Positions 1 through 9,965 are shown, counted from the stretch's first letter. The stretch: DNA of 64,000 nt from an uncultured Schlesneria sp. (GCA_903871875.1 CAIQIR010000069.1:1-64000), one strand, 5' to 3'. Numbers and translations are program-made. Notes: generated by a model from the letters alone, not told the origin.

Positions 1-375
1 GAAATTGATCCCGTTGTAAACATTTCCCTGATCCAGGTAAGGCAGCAGGAATTCGGTCCAAGCATGCATATTGAACGAACTGACGGCCGCGACGTTCGGG
101 GTATTGGCGTCGATTCCGTCGCCAGCACCGCTCGCCCAACCATCGGCGGGGTTCTTGCTGTTGTAGGCACACAGAAACGGTGGTGCGAACATGCCGAAGG
201 TCGACTCGTAGTTGTAGAAGGCCAATCCGATTTGCTTCAGATTGTTCTTGCACTGAGTACGTCGGGCGGCTTCACGCGCTTGCTGGACGGCGGGCAACAG
301 CAGGGCGATCAAGACGGCGATAATGGCGATTACCACCAGCAATTCGATGAGCGTAAATCCCAAACGCTTCTTCAT
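1..375 (-). CDS. DUF1559 pseudopilin-like protein (partial, runs off the window start)
   Basis: The first 125 residues are visible and the rest lies beyond the window. The N-terminus is a textbook type IV/type II prepilin leader: [19 protein letters not shown], with prepilin-peptidase cleavage expected between Gly6 and Phe7 and the conserved Glu at mature position 5. The hydrophobic helix is followed by [20 protein letters not shown], the signature of the planctomycete DUF1559 family (known as H-X9-DG proteins). These are abundant exported pseudopilin-like proteins of unknown exact role, anchored by the N-terminal helix. The ATG is preceded by AGGAG at a spacing of 6, so the start is secure. 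A sigma70-like promoter candidate lies about 110 bases upstream. Family identity is near certain; function is not known. Confidence 0.93.
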   Translation of the reverse strand, partial: MKKRLGFTLIELLVVIAIIAVLIALLLPAVQQAREAARRTQCKNNLKQIGLAFYNYESTFGMFAPPFLCAYNSKNPADGWASGAGDGIDANTPNVAAVSSFNMHAWTEFLLPYLDQGNVYNGINF

Positions 376-486
376 AAGAAACTCCTCAGACATTGGAAAG
401 GAAAGAGACAATCAAACACCTTGATTGCCAAGAAACACAAGAAATTGAATGCACAACGCGAAATTGACAGGACACATGAAGTAATT

Positions 487-516
487 ATGATAGCAAATCA
501 GTGGTGAACATTTCAA
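487..516 (-). promoter_or_regulatory. Sigma70-like promoter candidate for the DUF1559 gene
   Basis: Read on the minus strand there is TTGAAA, an 18-base spacer, then TATCAT, five of six and five of six matches to the consensus boxes. Transcription would start about 105 bases before the DUF1559 ATG at 375. It is a sequence match only, with no other support. Confidence 0.4.
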
Positions 517-657
517 GGAATAATTGCTAGAAAAAAAACTTTTTTTTGAAACCGATACGTAATCCCCTATGTTTTCAGGGGGTTTTTGATGTTGGTGTCT
601 TAAGTGTAGCGTAAAGTGGATAAAGACGTAGTGATTTAATCTGGTCGTGGTTCGGTC

Positions 658-695
658 AAAAAAAAAGCCGCGATCGAGCCCGGACTGATCGCGGC
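658..695 (-). terminator. Rho-independent terminator for the secretin-like gene
   Basis: A perfect 9-bp stem (GCCGCGATC at 667-675 with GATCGCGGC at 687-695) has an 11-base loop and, read on the minus strand, is followed directly by a run of nine T (plus-strand A at 658-666). It lies about 290 bases beyond the stop of the secretin-like gene and before the next minus-strand gene. Confidence 0.8.
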
Positions 696-932
696 GACCG
701 AGGACTTGCGACAGAGCCTCGGTAATACTCAGGAAATGTCTTAAGTTATTGTTTCTGAAGAGAATAGAGCCTTTCGATGTTTCCAGGGAACCTGGATCTC
801 GGCGTCGTTCGAAATTGGGTAGTTGGAGCTACATTCCCAGAATCACTCAGAGTGTCGATCTGGTTTGAGCTGCGTTCACGTGCACGTACATGTGATCTGG
901 AATGTGTACATATGTTTATTTTTCTCGGTGTT

Positions 933-961
933 TGCAGCCACCGGCGGTGCCGATGGCTGCA
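933..961 (-). terminator. Strong hairpin just after the secretin-like gene
   Basis: TGCAGCCA (933-940) pairs with TGGCTGCA (954-961), and inside it CGGC (942-945) pairs with GCCG (949-952), with one mismatch between the stems. It sits 26 bases past the stop codon of the minus-strand gene. There is no T-run on either side, so it may slow decay or polymerase rather than act as a classic terminator. Confidence 0.45.
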
Positions 962-986
962 TTTAACATAACTTAATCAACCGAAA

Positions 987-3900
987 TCAGTTTCGTGCTT
1001 GACCTAGTAGACCTTCTTCTTCTTCCTGGATGATGATTCGAGGTGTCACCATCATCATCAAGCTCTCCGTTTCACGTCCAACTCCGCTGTTCTTAAACAA
1101 CCGGCTGACGTACGGAATCTTATTGAGAATCGGCACGCCGGACATCGTACGGCCTTCTTTCAATCGTTTGATACCGCCCATCAAGATCGTTCCACCGTCG
1201 GGAACGCTGACCGTTGTCAGGATGGTCACCTGTTCGGTCACGGGTTGCTGCAGGGTTGTTTGAGTGTTTCCACCAGCAGTTCCTCCGCCGGCGACGCCAC
1301 CGGCACCGCCACCACCGCCACCGACACCACCACCGCCGGATGAGGTACCACCACCCGCTCCACCGCCGGTTTGGCCAACCTGCTGAGTGAAGAGCGATTG
1401 CATGATCTGCATGCTGCCGAGGCCACCACCAATACCGAGTTGTCCGCCACCGCCTGCCTGTCCACCACCGGCACCACCACCACCACCACCGCCGCCGAAC
1501 TGACCGCCACCGAATCCGCCTTGGCCCTGGCCTTGGCCGCTCTGGCCACCGCTACCGGCTCCAGTTGCTTGGAACGTGAACACGTCGGTGATGCTGGTGA
1601 AGTTCGGCTGCAGAGTGAGTCGAACAAATCGTCGATCTGCTGAGACCACGGCGGTCACGCTCAGTTGAACACCTTCGCTGACGGGCGTGATCGTCGCCGA
1701 ATATCCCACGGCGGCAATACCCACCGTCGGAACCAGTTGCGTCACGAATGGTCGAACTTTGACATCCCGCACGCTGGCGGATTGACCATTGAACAGTGTG
1801 ACTTTCGGAGCGAACAGCAGATTGGTTCGTTGATCGCCCTGAGCCGCTTGGATGAAGAAGAATGCCTCCAGATCACTCAGGATGGCGATCCCTGTTTGCA
1901 CACCGGCTGCGGGATTGTATCCGCCGAACTGGGGAATACCGACGTTGAAGGATCCTTGAGTAAACGGAATTGTGAGGTCGTTTGTGAATTGCTGGGGGCC
2001 CTTCAATCCGACGACGGTCGTACTTTGTGGATTGTTGACCATGCTGTATTGGGTAAAGGGGGTAAAGAAGCCATTGCTCGTCGTCCCCGACGTACTCGAA
2101 CTTCCTGAAGTACCCGATGACGAACCGCTGGTGCTTGACGAACCGCTGCTACTTGACGACCCACTGGTACTTGACGTCTGGCCTGTCGTTCCCGTGGAAC
2201 TTGATCCCTGGAAGCCAGATTGTGGCAACAGAACCGAGCCAAACGAGGGGATTGGCAGTGCGCTGCTATCGATTTTGGGGTAACCGGTCGACGGCTTGAT
2301 GTTAAAGTCGAAGTCGATACCGATTCGTTCGAAGAATCGATCTGCAACGGTGACGAAGCGTACTTCGACCGTGACCTGAAGGTCCTGCAGTCGACGAAGC
2401 TGTTCGAGCAAATCGTGGATTTCTTCGTGAACCTTTTGCGTTTGACGAATCACAAGACTGAGGGTACCGGGGAATGGTCTGAGACTGGCTTCTCCACCAC
2501 CTTGCTCCCATGATTCAGGAGCAATTGTTGACGTAATGAGTTCCGTCAAAGCAGTGAAGTCTGCGGAGCGATTGGTTTGGATGGGGCGTCCCTCGGCTTC
2601 ACCCAGGCCCAGCCGGACCGGATTGCCCTGTGCCAATCCCGCTCCGTGTGGTCCAACTTGTGCGAAAGCTTGACCTCCAGAACCGGGGTTCGAATAGGCC
2701 TGTGGTCCAAAGCCGTGTGGAGTTGCGGCGGTTGAGCCAAAAATAGGAATGTCACCCGTTGTGGAACCGAAGTTCGGGATGGGAGTGACCAGGTCGGTCA
2801 CAGGATAATTCTCGACTTTCAAATTTCCCTGCTGACGGGTGCGATTGGTAATTCGTAAAACTTCGTTTTCGAACATGTAGCCCAGGTCCAATCCTTGGAG
2901 GATCAGGTTCAAGGCGCTTTTGACGGCGATCGTTTCAACATCGATTGACACCAGGGTGTCGGAAGTCACACCCACATCCTCCAGGGCTGGAGTATCGATC
3001 ACAATGTTGATGTCGGCGACGGACTTGATTTTACGAATGACTTCCCGCAACGGAACATTTTCTTCGTGCAACGAAATCTTCTTTTGCAGGCTTTGCTCCA
3101 TTTGGATCTCGTCCTGGGTACGAACGCGATTGCTGGCGCCGTACTTGTCTTTCCGGCCGTTGATGCGTGCCCAGGTCTTGGCGTCGTATCGCAACGGATG
3201 TTCGTCCGATACGTCGTGGACCAAGCCTCGTTCGATATCGTTGATCGTGTTGAGACGTGTTTCTTCCTTATCCGATTTCAAATCTCGATTAAACTTGTCT
3301 TGAAGGGCGAATTTCCCTTTCCAGAGCATCGAGACCACGGTTGGGTCTTTCGGGCTGAGCAATTCCGCCTTCTTGGCAACGACAACGGCTTCGGCGTAAC
3401 GCTGTTGATGGAACAGGTCGTTGTATTCGTCGACCAGCTTCACCAAGTCTTGATCAATGCGGACGGCATTCTCAATTTCACCTTTGATCCGGTCTTTGAC
3501 GCGTTTGTTTTCTGCTTTCATCGCCAGGTTCGGCTCTTGCCGTTCCATTTCATTTCGCAGAGACGACCGGGTGCGATTCAGTTGTTTCATCAACGGGGCG
3601 ATCGCTTCTGTCGACAACTCGGCACTTTCCACTTTGGCGAGCGTCTGGTCGATCAGCTCGAGCGCTTTTTCGGGATCCGATTCTTTCAGACGTTCGGCTT
3701 TGAAGACCGCGTTCAGGACGTCTTCGCGGATTCGTTCGAACTTGACCAACTGTTCTTGTCGAACGGCGTCCAGCGGGGTCGATTCGGCGGCCGCCTCAAC
3801 TTGATTGCTGGCCTGTTGAATATCGGCGCGGGGGCTCAGTTGACGGAGGTAATCGTTAAGGCGTTGAGTGCGAATGGGATCGAGTCGTTGTCCAGAATCG

Positions 3901-5903
3901 TGAGCGGCTTTGAACGCTTTGTAGGCGATTTCTCGCTTTCCACGTTTCAGCTCCGCCATTCCTCGATTGTAGAGTTCGCTGGCTGACAGTCCCTGACCGA
4001 ATTCGGAATTCTCTTCGACGTCCGTTTCGCGAGTCCCGCTGACACCGATGAGATTTCCACGACGTCCTTTGCGGGAAGCCACTGGAGAATCGGATTCGGT
4101 TTCATTGCTGTTGGCGGTTTGCACTTCGCTGGCAGCCGCGCTCGACTTGGCAACGGAATTCCAGGTGCCTGCGGCCTTGTTCAGGTCGGCCAGGACCAAG
4201 TCTGGGCTATCCGCGGTGATCGGTAATTGCACTCCCCACTCTTGGACCTGCAATGCCTTGAGTCGGGCTTCGTCCAGCTTTCCTTCTTTCATCAATTGCC
4301 GAGCCCGTCGCAAAAGCTCGATGGCTTCCGCCTGGACCACGGTTTCTTTATCCGTGTCGTTGGCTGAGGAAGTCGCTGGCGATCGGCGATCAACTCCCTT
4401 GTTTTCTGCCCGTGCGATTTCATTCAGCACCACTTCGGGGCTGTCTTCAAAGAGTCCGAATGCCACTTTCAATCGATCGGCCTTTGTCGCGAGCTCTCTG
4501 GCGTCTTCGAAGCGGCCTTCTTTCAGAGCTTTTTTCGCCTTGGCGAGCAGAGCTTTTGCTTGAGCTGCGTCTTCATCCCCTTTGGCCTTACTAGGGGCAT
4601 TTCCCTGACGTGCCACGTTTTCGGTAGCGCGTCGGTCTTCAATTTCATTCAAAATGACTTCCGGCACGTCTTCAAACAATTTGAAGGCCACTCGCATTTG
4701 CTGGGCGCGTTCGGCATTCGCTTGTGCGGCGTCCAGATTGCCGGCCTTAAGATCGACGCGGGCTTGCTGCAGCAATTCCAACGCGCGCTGTTTGCGGACG
4801 GCTTCGGGTTCATTGGAATCGCCAGTTTGTTCCAATTGACCTTTCGCATCAGCTCCCGCCGACGAATTTGCAAGCGCGACGTTGGCCGCCTTGGGGCTCG
4901 AGCTGCGTGCGAAAGTCATCGTTTTTGTTTTGCGATCGAGCTCGGCGAGAACCGCTTCAGGTTTGTCGTCGAGGACTTGATAGGTCGCGCCCATTTCGTT
5001 CGCTTCGAGGGCACGACGTCTTGCGTCGTCAAACCGGCCCGCCTTAATATCTTCGCGAGCTTGGACGAGGAGCATCGCCGCACGTTCCTTCAAGGAATTC
5101 GGCAGGCGTGAGGACGTTGAGTTTGTCATCTTTTCCGCGGGAGATGCCTCTTCCAATGGTTCAGCAGATTCGAGCTCGGCGCCAGCCAGTTGAATTCCAC
5201 CGCGTGAGGTTCCAGTTGTACTGACTTGCTTGATCGAGGAGGAGTTGGTGTTTTCGTCGCTGTCGGCCCAATTACTGTTCGACTGACGATTCGATTTCGC
5301 TGTTTCGCCGGATTCCATTTTGAGCGGCGTCACCTTGGCCAGAAATTCGCCAGGCGACAATTCATTTTTGGAGAATTTGAGTTTGGCGCCTTTGGCGAAG
5401 CGATTGGCCAGTTCGGCCAGTTTAATCGCTTCGGACCTGTTGCCATTCTTGTAGGCGGCCTTAGCCTGAATCATGAGTTGACTGACGCGATCACGCGCCG
5501 TCTCTTCCATCGAGGCATCGGTCTCATCATCCGATCCATTGGACTGGCCTCGTACCACCGACTGTTCCTCGGCCGAGGTGTTGGAGTCGGCGTTTGATGC
5601 CACCCCTTGGACCTTCGACCTGGCTCGGTTGAGGCAGTCTTCGGTTTGACGTCGTTCGATCGCCGACAAACCGGAAGAAGACATCGCAGCTTCTTCCAGA
5701 TGGGGCAGTGCATCGAAATACCGGCCACGCAGGTAAAGTTCCTTGCCACGTTTGAAGTGTTCACGCGGGGAAAGCTTCTCCTGAGCCCCAACGCGATCTT
5801 CACCACCTTTGAGGGTGATGGAGTCGTCGTGTGCGAGGTTGGCCAATCGCAGCGCCGCGATGACCAGACAGGTGCAACCGATGAGTCCGATGATCCTACC
5901 CAA
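987..5903 (-). CDS. Giant secretin-domain protein (type II/III secretion-like) with five N-terminal repeats
   Basis: Length is 1638 residues. An N-terminal hydrophobic segment (about 3-18) suggests export. Five repeats of about 48 residues lie near residues 138-190, 276-322, 373-417, 446-495 and 526-574; each has a pattern like LLxxAxxxxKxGxxDxA, four ending in DxPExVLxEL, and resembles a helical hairpin of TPR type. A TPR/coiled-coil stretch follows (650-870), then an STN/N0-like domain (about 945-1015, NVPLREVIRKIKSVADINIV) and a secretin domain ending in VSVPDGGTILMGGIKR (about 1565-1580) and LNKIPYVSRLFKN. Secretins form outer-membrane channels; the family is known in planctomycetes as type II and III secretion system protein. 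A Ser/Thr/Gly insert (1229-1276) and a Gly-rich insert (1449-1547) interrupt the secretin part. The start is TTG, chosen because GGAGGAGGAAG lies just upstream and no in-frame ATG occurs before residue 68. Confidence 0.88.
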   Translation of the reverse strand: MGRIIGLIGCTCLVIAALRLANLAHDDSITLKGGEDRVGAQEKLSPREHFKRGKELYLRGRYFDALPHLEEAAMSSSGLSAIERRQTEDCLNRARSKVQGVASNADSNTSAEEQSVVRGQSNGSDDETDASMEETARDRVSQLMIQAKAAYKNGNRSEAIKLAELANRFAKGAKLKFSKNELSPGEFLAKVTPLKMESGETAKSNRQSNSNWADSDENTNSSSIKQVSTTGTSRGGIQLAGAELESAEPLEEASPAEKMTNSTSSRLPNSLKERAAMLLVQAREDIKAGRFDDARRRALEANEMGATYQVLDDKPEAVLAELDRKTKTMTFARSSSPKAANVALANSSAGADAKGQLEQTGDSNEPEAVRKQRALELLQQARVDLKAGNLDAAQANAERAQQMRVAFKLFEDVPEVILNEIEDRRATENVARQGNAPSKAKGDEDAAQAKALLAKAKKALKEGRFEDARELATKADRLKVAFGLFEDSPEVVLNEIARAENKGVDRRSPATSSANDTDKETVVQAEAIELLRRARQLMKEGKLDEARLKALQVQEWGVQLPITADSPDLVLADLNKAAGTWNSVAKSSAAASEVQTANSNETESDSPVASRKGRRGNLIGVSGTRETDVEENSEFGQGLSASELYNRGMAELKRGKREIAYKAFKAAHDSGQRLDPIRTQRLNDYLRQLSPRADIQQASNQVEAAAESTPLDAVRQEQLVKFERIREDVLNAVFKAERLKESDPEKALELIDQTLAKVESAELSTEAIAPLMKQLNRTRSSLRNEMERQEPNLAMKAENKRVKDRIKGEIENAVRIDQDLVKLVDEYNDLFHQQRYAEAVVVAKKAELLSPKDPTVVSMLWKGKFALQDKFNRDLKSDKEETRLNTINDIERGLVHDVSDEHPLRYDAKTWARINGRKDKYGASNRVRTQDEIQMEQSLQKKISLHEENVPLREVIRKIKSVADINIVIDTPALEDVGVTSDTLVSIDVETIAVKSALNLILQGLDLGYMFENEVLRITNRTRQQGNLKVENYPVTDLVTPIPNFGSTTGDIPIFGSTAATPHGFGPQAYSNPGSGGQAFAQVGPHGAGLAQGNPVRLGLGEAEGRPIQTNRSADFTALTELITSTIAPESWEQGGGEASLRPFPGTLSLVIRQTQKVHEEIHDLLEQLRRLQDLQVTVEVRFVTVADRFFERIGIDFDFNIKPSTGYPKIDSSALPIPSFGSVLLPQSGFQGSSSTGTTGQTSSTSGSSSSSGSSSTSGSSSGTSGSSSTSGTTSNGFFTPFTQYSMVNNPQSTTVVGLKGPQQFTNDLTIPFTQGSFNVGIPQFGGYNPAAGVQTGIAILSDLEAFFFIQAAQGDQRTNLLFAPKVTLFNGQSASVRDVKVRPFVTQLVPTVGIAAVGYSATITPVSEGVQLSVTAVVSADRRFVRLTLQPNFTSITDVFTFQATGAGSGGQSGQGQGQGGFGGGQFGGGGGGGGAGGGQAGGGGQLGIGGGLGSMQIMQSLFTQQVGQTGGGAGGGTSSGGGGVGGGGGGAGGVAGGGTAGGNTQTTLQQPVTEQVTILTTVSVPDGGTILMGGIKRLKEGRTMSGVPILNKIPYVSRLFKNSGVGRETESLMMMVTPRIIIQEEEEGLLGQARN

Positions 5904-6857
5904 GATAACTTCCTCCTCCAGGTCTGACTCTGACGAGGCTCGTCAAAGTTTTTTCCGACAACTGGTTTAGCCGTGAGCGAAAAAACGACCCGGCCGTTTA
6001 AATGGCGAAACTGTAATTGCGGGCGTTGACCGGTACGGTCGAACGTCCTTTTTTGAGATGTGAAAGCACGAGATTTGTGATGGGAACGATCAGAAGCGGG
6101 CGTGTGATAGTCCAACCAGCGGAAGAGGGTCAATATGACTCATTTCGTTTTTGGCAGAAAACAAGTCAGGATTTCTTCAGGAATCGGAGACTTCGGCAGT
6201 CCCTGCCGTGAGCAGCCTGCAAAGCGGAGACTGAATGGCGTTTCCAAGCGATATGGATCAAAAAAACGTTGGTTTATGGGTTGTTGAGCTTTGGGGCTGA
6301 CGTCCGAACCACTCAAGATTTCAATTATTTAAAAGGGAAAAACGACGAAAGAGACGAAATATGTCCGTCGAATTCAACCTTTATCCCTCCAATTCATGAT
6401 GGCTTTGATTTCATTGCCGTTCGCGGAATTGAAACATGTGAAGTGAAGTGGATTTGAGCTACGCAGGTTCGCAGGGCGACGCAGGTTCACAAAAATGCAG
6501 GAAGGCACTCTTCTAAAGGCGGAATGCGTCGGTCTCCAGGGAACCAAACAATCGCTCTCGGTTGATTTTTCGCTGCTTTGTGGACGACAGCGACCTAAGG
6601 AGACGACTTGATGTCCAATAGATGTGCTTATCCGCATGGATAGGCTGATTTGATTCTCGGCGGTGATCCATCGCAGCGGAGTAATCTTGGCCAAGTATCA
6701 CGACTTGCTGCGGTCAGCCGCTCCGAGAACGCCGTCACATTGATGAATCCGTGGTGTAGCTCGCAAAGCCGACTCGGTTTACTCGTTAGAGAATGCCCGG
6801 TATTGTCCCCGCATTGTTGACTGTCAGAGACGTGACAGGTGTTCCTGCGAGAGCTTC
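5904..6857. other. Long divergent intergenic region, no gene recognised
   Basis: These 954 bases lie between the divergent secretin-like and sialidase-like genes and must contain both promoters. Open frames up to 106 codons occur on both strands but none has a family signature, a good ribosome site or a compositional match to neighbours. One of them (6374-6694, minus) owes part of its length to a short repeated GCAGGTTC motif near 6468-6490. Confidence 0.5.
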
Positions 6858-7964
6858 ATGATACGAATGACTTCTGTAGCGGTGTGCCGGATCTTTCTCC
6901 CGTTGGTCGTGATGTATTGCATTTGTGAATCACAGGGATTTGCTCAATCGAGTTCCAAAGCGGTTGTGGGGCCGAAATCACCGTTGTTGTGTTCGGAATA
7001 CATCTACGAATCGGCGCCCTTTCCCTCTTGTCATGCATCGACGATTGTCGAGACCCCAACAGGATTAGTCTCTGCCTGGTTCGGTGGAACCGATGAAAAG
7101 GAACCGGATGTCGGGATCTGGCTCTCACGTTTGGTCGTTGGCAAATGGATCACCCCGGTTGAAGTGGCCAATGGTGTTGAGTCGGCAGAAAAGCGATATC
7201 CCTGTTGGAATCCTGTACTTTTTCAACCGCGAACCGGCCCCTTAATGCTGTTTTATAAGGTGGGGCCGAACCCTGATGCGTGGTGGGGAATGTTGATGAC
7301 CTCGGACGATGCGGGCGTCACATGGTCGAAGCCGTGTCGACTGCCGGACGGCGTATTGGGGCCCATCAAAAATAAACCGATTGAACTGGCCAACGGTGAC
7401 ATCTTGTCCCCGTCGAGCAGTGAACATGCACGCAATCGAGTCCATTTTGAACGATCGAGCGATCTCGGGCGAACTTGGGAAGTCACTGCGGCGGTCAATG
7501 ATGGGCTGACGATCGGAGCGATTCAGCCCAGTATTCTCACCTTGAAAGATGGTCGTCTGCAGGCGCTCGGTCGAACAACCAATCAACGAAAGGTCTTTGA
7601 GGTCTTCTCGTCAGACATGGGACGTACATGGGGGCCGCTGACGTTGACGTCGCTGCCAAATCCTAATTCGGGAACGGATGCGTTGACACTTGCCGACGGA
7701 CGTCACTTAATTGTCTACAATCACACGACGAACGGCCGGTCTCCGCTGAACGTTGCCGTTTCATCTGATGGCCAGCAATGGCAGGCGGCACTGGTGTTGG
7801 AAGATCAGCCCGGTGATGAATACTCATACCCTGCGGTGATCCAGTCCCGAGATGGACTGGTTCAGATTACCTACACGTGGAATCGAAAGCGAATTCGCTA
7901 TGCGGTCGTAGATCCGATCGCTTTGGAACTCAAGCCGATCGTCGATGGAACATGGCCGAATTGA
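6858..7964 (+). CDS. Secreted sialidase/BNR-repeat family protein
   Basis: Length is 368 residues. A hydrophobic N-terminal segment (about 8-30, ending near GFAQ) looks like a Sec signal peptide. Three Asp-box (BNR) motifs are visible: SDDAGVTW (about 148), SSDLGRTW (about 200) and SSDMGRTW (about 255), the hallmark of the six-bladed sialidase propeller (BNR_2 type). YESAPFPSCHAST near residue 50 carries the start of the first blade. Members of this family cleave or bind terminal sugars in the periplasm or outside the cell; true sialidase activity cannot be read from the sequence because the complete Arg triad is not obvious. The start ATG has only a weak upstream GAGAG; the ATG three codons later is possible. 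The stop codon lies inside an 11-bp inverted repeat. Confidence 0.82.
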   Translation: MIRMTSVAVCRIFLPLVVMYCICESQGFAQSSSKAVVGPKSPLLCSEYIYESAPFPSCHASTIVETPTGLVSAWFGGTDEKEPDVGIWLSRLVVGKWITPVEVANGVESAEKRYPCWNPVLFQPRTGPLMLFYKVGPNPDAWWGMLMTSDDAGVTWSKPCRLPDGVLGPIKNKPIELANGDILSPSSSEHARNRVHFERSSDLGRTWEVTAAVNDGLTIGAIQPSILTLKDGRLQALGRTTNQRKVFEVFSSDMGRTWGPLTLTSLPNPNSGTDALTLADGRHLIVYNHTTNGRSPLNVAVSSDGQQWQAALVLEDQPGDEYSYPAVIQSRDGLVQITYTWNRKRIRYAVVDPIALELKPIVDGTWPN

Positions 7965-7974
7965 TGTTCCATCG
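7943..7974 (+). terminator. 11-bp perfect inverted repeat spanning the sialidase stop codon
   Basis: CGATGGAACAT (7943-7953) pairs with ATGTTCCATCG (7964-7974) around a 10-base loop. The TGA stop at 7962-7964 runs across the loop and the 3' arm. No T-run follows, so it is terminator-like at most. Confidence 0.45.
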
Positions 7975-8134
7975 GCATTCTGCCACGTCTGACTCGGGTG
8001 TGTTTGCAGGTCGCAGCGAACTGCGCGTATGATACTTTCCCTCCCGCGATAGGGGCTTGCAATCTCGAAGGCGAGATTCGTCAGCCCGACATTGGGAAAA
8101 CGACGAACTTTTTTGATTCAGGAGAGAGAAGAGA

Positions 8135-9271
8135 ATGGCGAAGCCTCTGAAGATCGGTATGGTCGGATACGGATTTATGGGGCGTACGCATTCGAATGCG
8201 TACCGCAAAGTCAGTCATTTTTTTGATACCGAACATCAGCCGGTGCTTAAGGCTGTCTGTGCTCGTGATTCCGGCAAGGTTAAGGCTTTTGCCGATCGCT
8301 GGGGTTATGAATCGATCGAAACCGATTGGCGAAAATTGGTCGAACGAAAAGATATCGATGCCATCGATATCTGCACACCGAACAATCTGCATCACGACAT
8401 TGCGATTGCCGCCGCGGCGAATGGCAAGATGATCCTGTGCGAAAAGCCGCTCGCGATGGATGCCGCAGAAGGTGAGAAAATGTGCCGTGCCGTCGAGCAG
8501 GCCAAGGTCATCAATACGGTCTGGTACAACTATCGCCGTGTGCCTGCAGTGACGTTTGCGAAGCAATTGATCGATTCGGGAAAATTGGGCCGGATTTTCC
8601 ATTACCGAGCTAACTTCTTGCAGGACTGGACGATCTCTGCGGACCTGCCTCAGGGAGGAGCCGCGCTCTGGCGATTGGATGCCGCGGCCGCGGGCAGCGG
8701 GGTGACGGGTGACCTGCTGGCCCACTGCATCGATACTGCTGTCTGGCTGAACGGCAACGTCCAAAATGTCACGGCGATGACCGAGACCTTCATCAAGGAA
8801 CGCAAGCACAACTTGACGGGCAAGATGGAAAAGGTGGCGATCGACGACGCTTGTGCGTTCCTTTGTCGATTTGGAAATGGTTCACTGGGGCTTTTCGAAT
8901 CCACGCGTTACGCTCGAGGGCATAAAGCGCTTTATACCTTTGAAATCAACGGCGAAAATGCGTCGATCAAGTGGGATTTGCACGACCTGCATCGACTGCA
9001 GTGGTTCGATCACAAGGACGAAGGAAATCTGCGTGGATGGCGGTCGATTCACGTTACCGACGGCGATCACCCCTACATGAGCCATTGGTGGGTTCCGGGG
9101 CTGCAAATCGGCTACGAACATAGCTTTGTGCACCACGTGGCCGATTTCTTGGAAGGGGTAGACAAAGGCGTTTCCGTGGGGCCGACGTTCCGCGACGCGT
9201 TGGAAACTCAAAAGATTTGCGACGCCGTATTGAACAGTGCAAAGTCCGGCAGTTGGACCGAAGTCGGATAG
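8135..9271 (+). CDS. Gfo/Idh/MocA family NAD(P)-dependent oxidoreductase
   Basis: Length is 378 residues, normal for the family. The Rossmann fold starts at once with [17 protein letters not shown] (residues 6-22), the dinucleotide-binding turn. The family signature [12 protein letters not shown] (about 105) carries the Lys that acts in catalysis, preceded by [13 protein letters not shown]. The C-terminal half is the usual alpha/beta substrate domain. Enzymes of this family oxidise or reduce sugars, inositols and related polyols; the substrate cannot be assigned. A strong AGGAGAG lies 8 bases before the ATG. There is no Tat or Sec signal, so it is cytoplasmic, unlike many planctomycete relatives. 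It appears to be a single-gene unit. Confidence 0.92.
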   Translation: MAKPLKIGMVGYGFMGRTHSNAYRKVSHFFDTEHQPVLKAVCARDSGKVKAFADRWGYESIETDWRKLVERKDIDAIDICTPNNLHHDIAIAAAANGKMILCEKPLAMDAAEGEKMCRAVEQAKVINTVWYNYRRVPAVTFAKQLIDSGKLGRIFHYRANFLQDWTISADLPQGGAALWRLDAAAAGSGVTGDLLAHCIDTAVWLNGNVQNVTAMTETFIKERKHNLTGKMEKVAIDDACAFLCRFGNGSLGLFESTRYARGHKALYTFEINGENASIKWDLHDLHRLQWFDHKDEGNLRGWRSIHVTDGDHPYMSHWWVPGLQIGYEHSFVHHVADFLEGVDKGVSVGPTFRDALETQKICDAVLNSAKSGSWTEVG

Positions 9272-9445
9272 CATCTGACAGTGTCGTTGGTATAATCGTA
9301 TGACGATCAAACCGCACGGGCGACTTCGCCGTCGCCCGTGCTTCGTTTTGCCCGTATGTAACTAACCGGAAATGGGCTTGTCCGAATCAACGGCTGTTTT
9401 TTTGTTGGTTCGGGTTTGGTCGAGTTTCGGACTGAGGAAAATGAT

Positions 9446-9925
9446 ATGGAACGGCAGCCAATTTCTCGCGAAGGCTACGAGAAGAAGAAGGAAGAACTTC
9501 GGCTTCTTGAAGATGTCGAAATGCCGAGAATCGCCCAAGCGATTGCCGACGCACGCGCGGAAGGGGATTTGCGTGAGAATGCTGAATATCATGGCCAGCG
9601 CGAAGCCCAAGGCATGTTGCAGGCGAGAATCAATTCGTTGCGGTCCACGCTGGCTGATTGTTTCATCGTCGACAAATCCAGCCTTCCGAAAGGGGTTGTC
9701 ACGTTTGGCACACGCGTGTCAGTGAAGGATCTGGGTGACGGTTCGATTGAGCAGTACGAGTTCGTCGGACCGGGCGAAGAAGATTACATGAGCGACGTGA
9801 TGAAGATCCTGACGACGTCGCCACTAGCGACCGCACTCATGCACAAAAAAGTTGGCGACCACGTCGAATTCCAGGCGCCCCGTGGCACGACGAACTACGA
9901 GATTACTCAGATCGAAGAGACTTGA
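9446..9925 (+). CDS. greA: Transcription elongation factor GreA
   Basis: Length is 159 residues, the standard GreA size. The N-terminal coiled coil contains the acidic tip GDLRENAEYH (about residues 40-49), whose Asp and Glu enter the RNA polymerase secondary channel and stimulate cleavage of backtracked transcripts. The C-terminal FKBP-like domain includes FGTRVSVKDL and the expected TTSPLATALMHKKVGD stretch. The ATG at 9446 follows GAGGAAA at good spacing; an upstream in-frame start at 9416 would add ten unconserved residues. The gene stands alone. Confidence 0.95.
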   Translation: MERQPISREGYEKKKEELRLLEDVEMPRIAQAIADARAEGDLRENAEYHGQREAQGMLQARINSLRSTLADCFIVDKSSLPKGVVTFGTRVSVKDLGDGSIEQYEFVGPGEEDYMSDVMKILTTSPLATALMHKKVGDHVEFQAPRGTTNYEITQIEET

Positions 9926-9965
9926 TAAACGGATTGGTGAGGCGTCGAAAGATGCCGTCAGGCCT

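Larger units (their letters stand above)
376..986. other. Intergenic region, no gene
   Basis: It separates two minus-strand genes. It holds a promoter candidate for the DUF1559 gene (487-516), an A8-C-T8 palindromic tract at 531-547, a weak CCCCT/AGGGG hairpin followed by T5 on the plus strand (564-587), an intrinsic terminator (658-695) and a second hairpin (933-961). Open frames here are short and resemble nothing I recognise. Confidence 0.6.

Noticed and set aside
531-547. A8-C-T8 palindrome as a terminator or repeat element
   Set aside because: It is an A/T tract with a one-base centre; such a hairpin would be very weak and has no adjacent gene end.
1238-2347. Several open frames over the Gly-rich and Ser-rich parts of the secretin gene
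   Set aside because: They consist of low-complexity Ala/Val/Thr or Arg/Pro sequence produced by shifted reading of GGN and AGN repeats.
3066-3986. 306-codon open frame on the plus strand inside the secretin-like gene
   Set aside because: It lies entirely antisense to conserved repeats and coiled coil of a strongly supported gene, shows no family features and is explained by the codon bias of the real frame.
6374-6694. 106-codon minus-strand open frame in the long intergenic region
   Set aside because: No ribosome site or recognisable domain; its NLRRPANLRSS stretch comes from a short repeated GCAGGTTC motif.
5904-6857. A possible hidden RNA gene in the long intergenic region
   Set aside because: I could not find a tRNA fold, a clear promoter-terminator pair or a known RNA motif.
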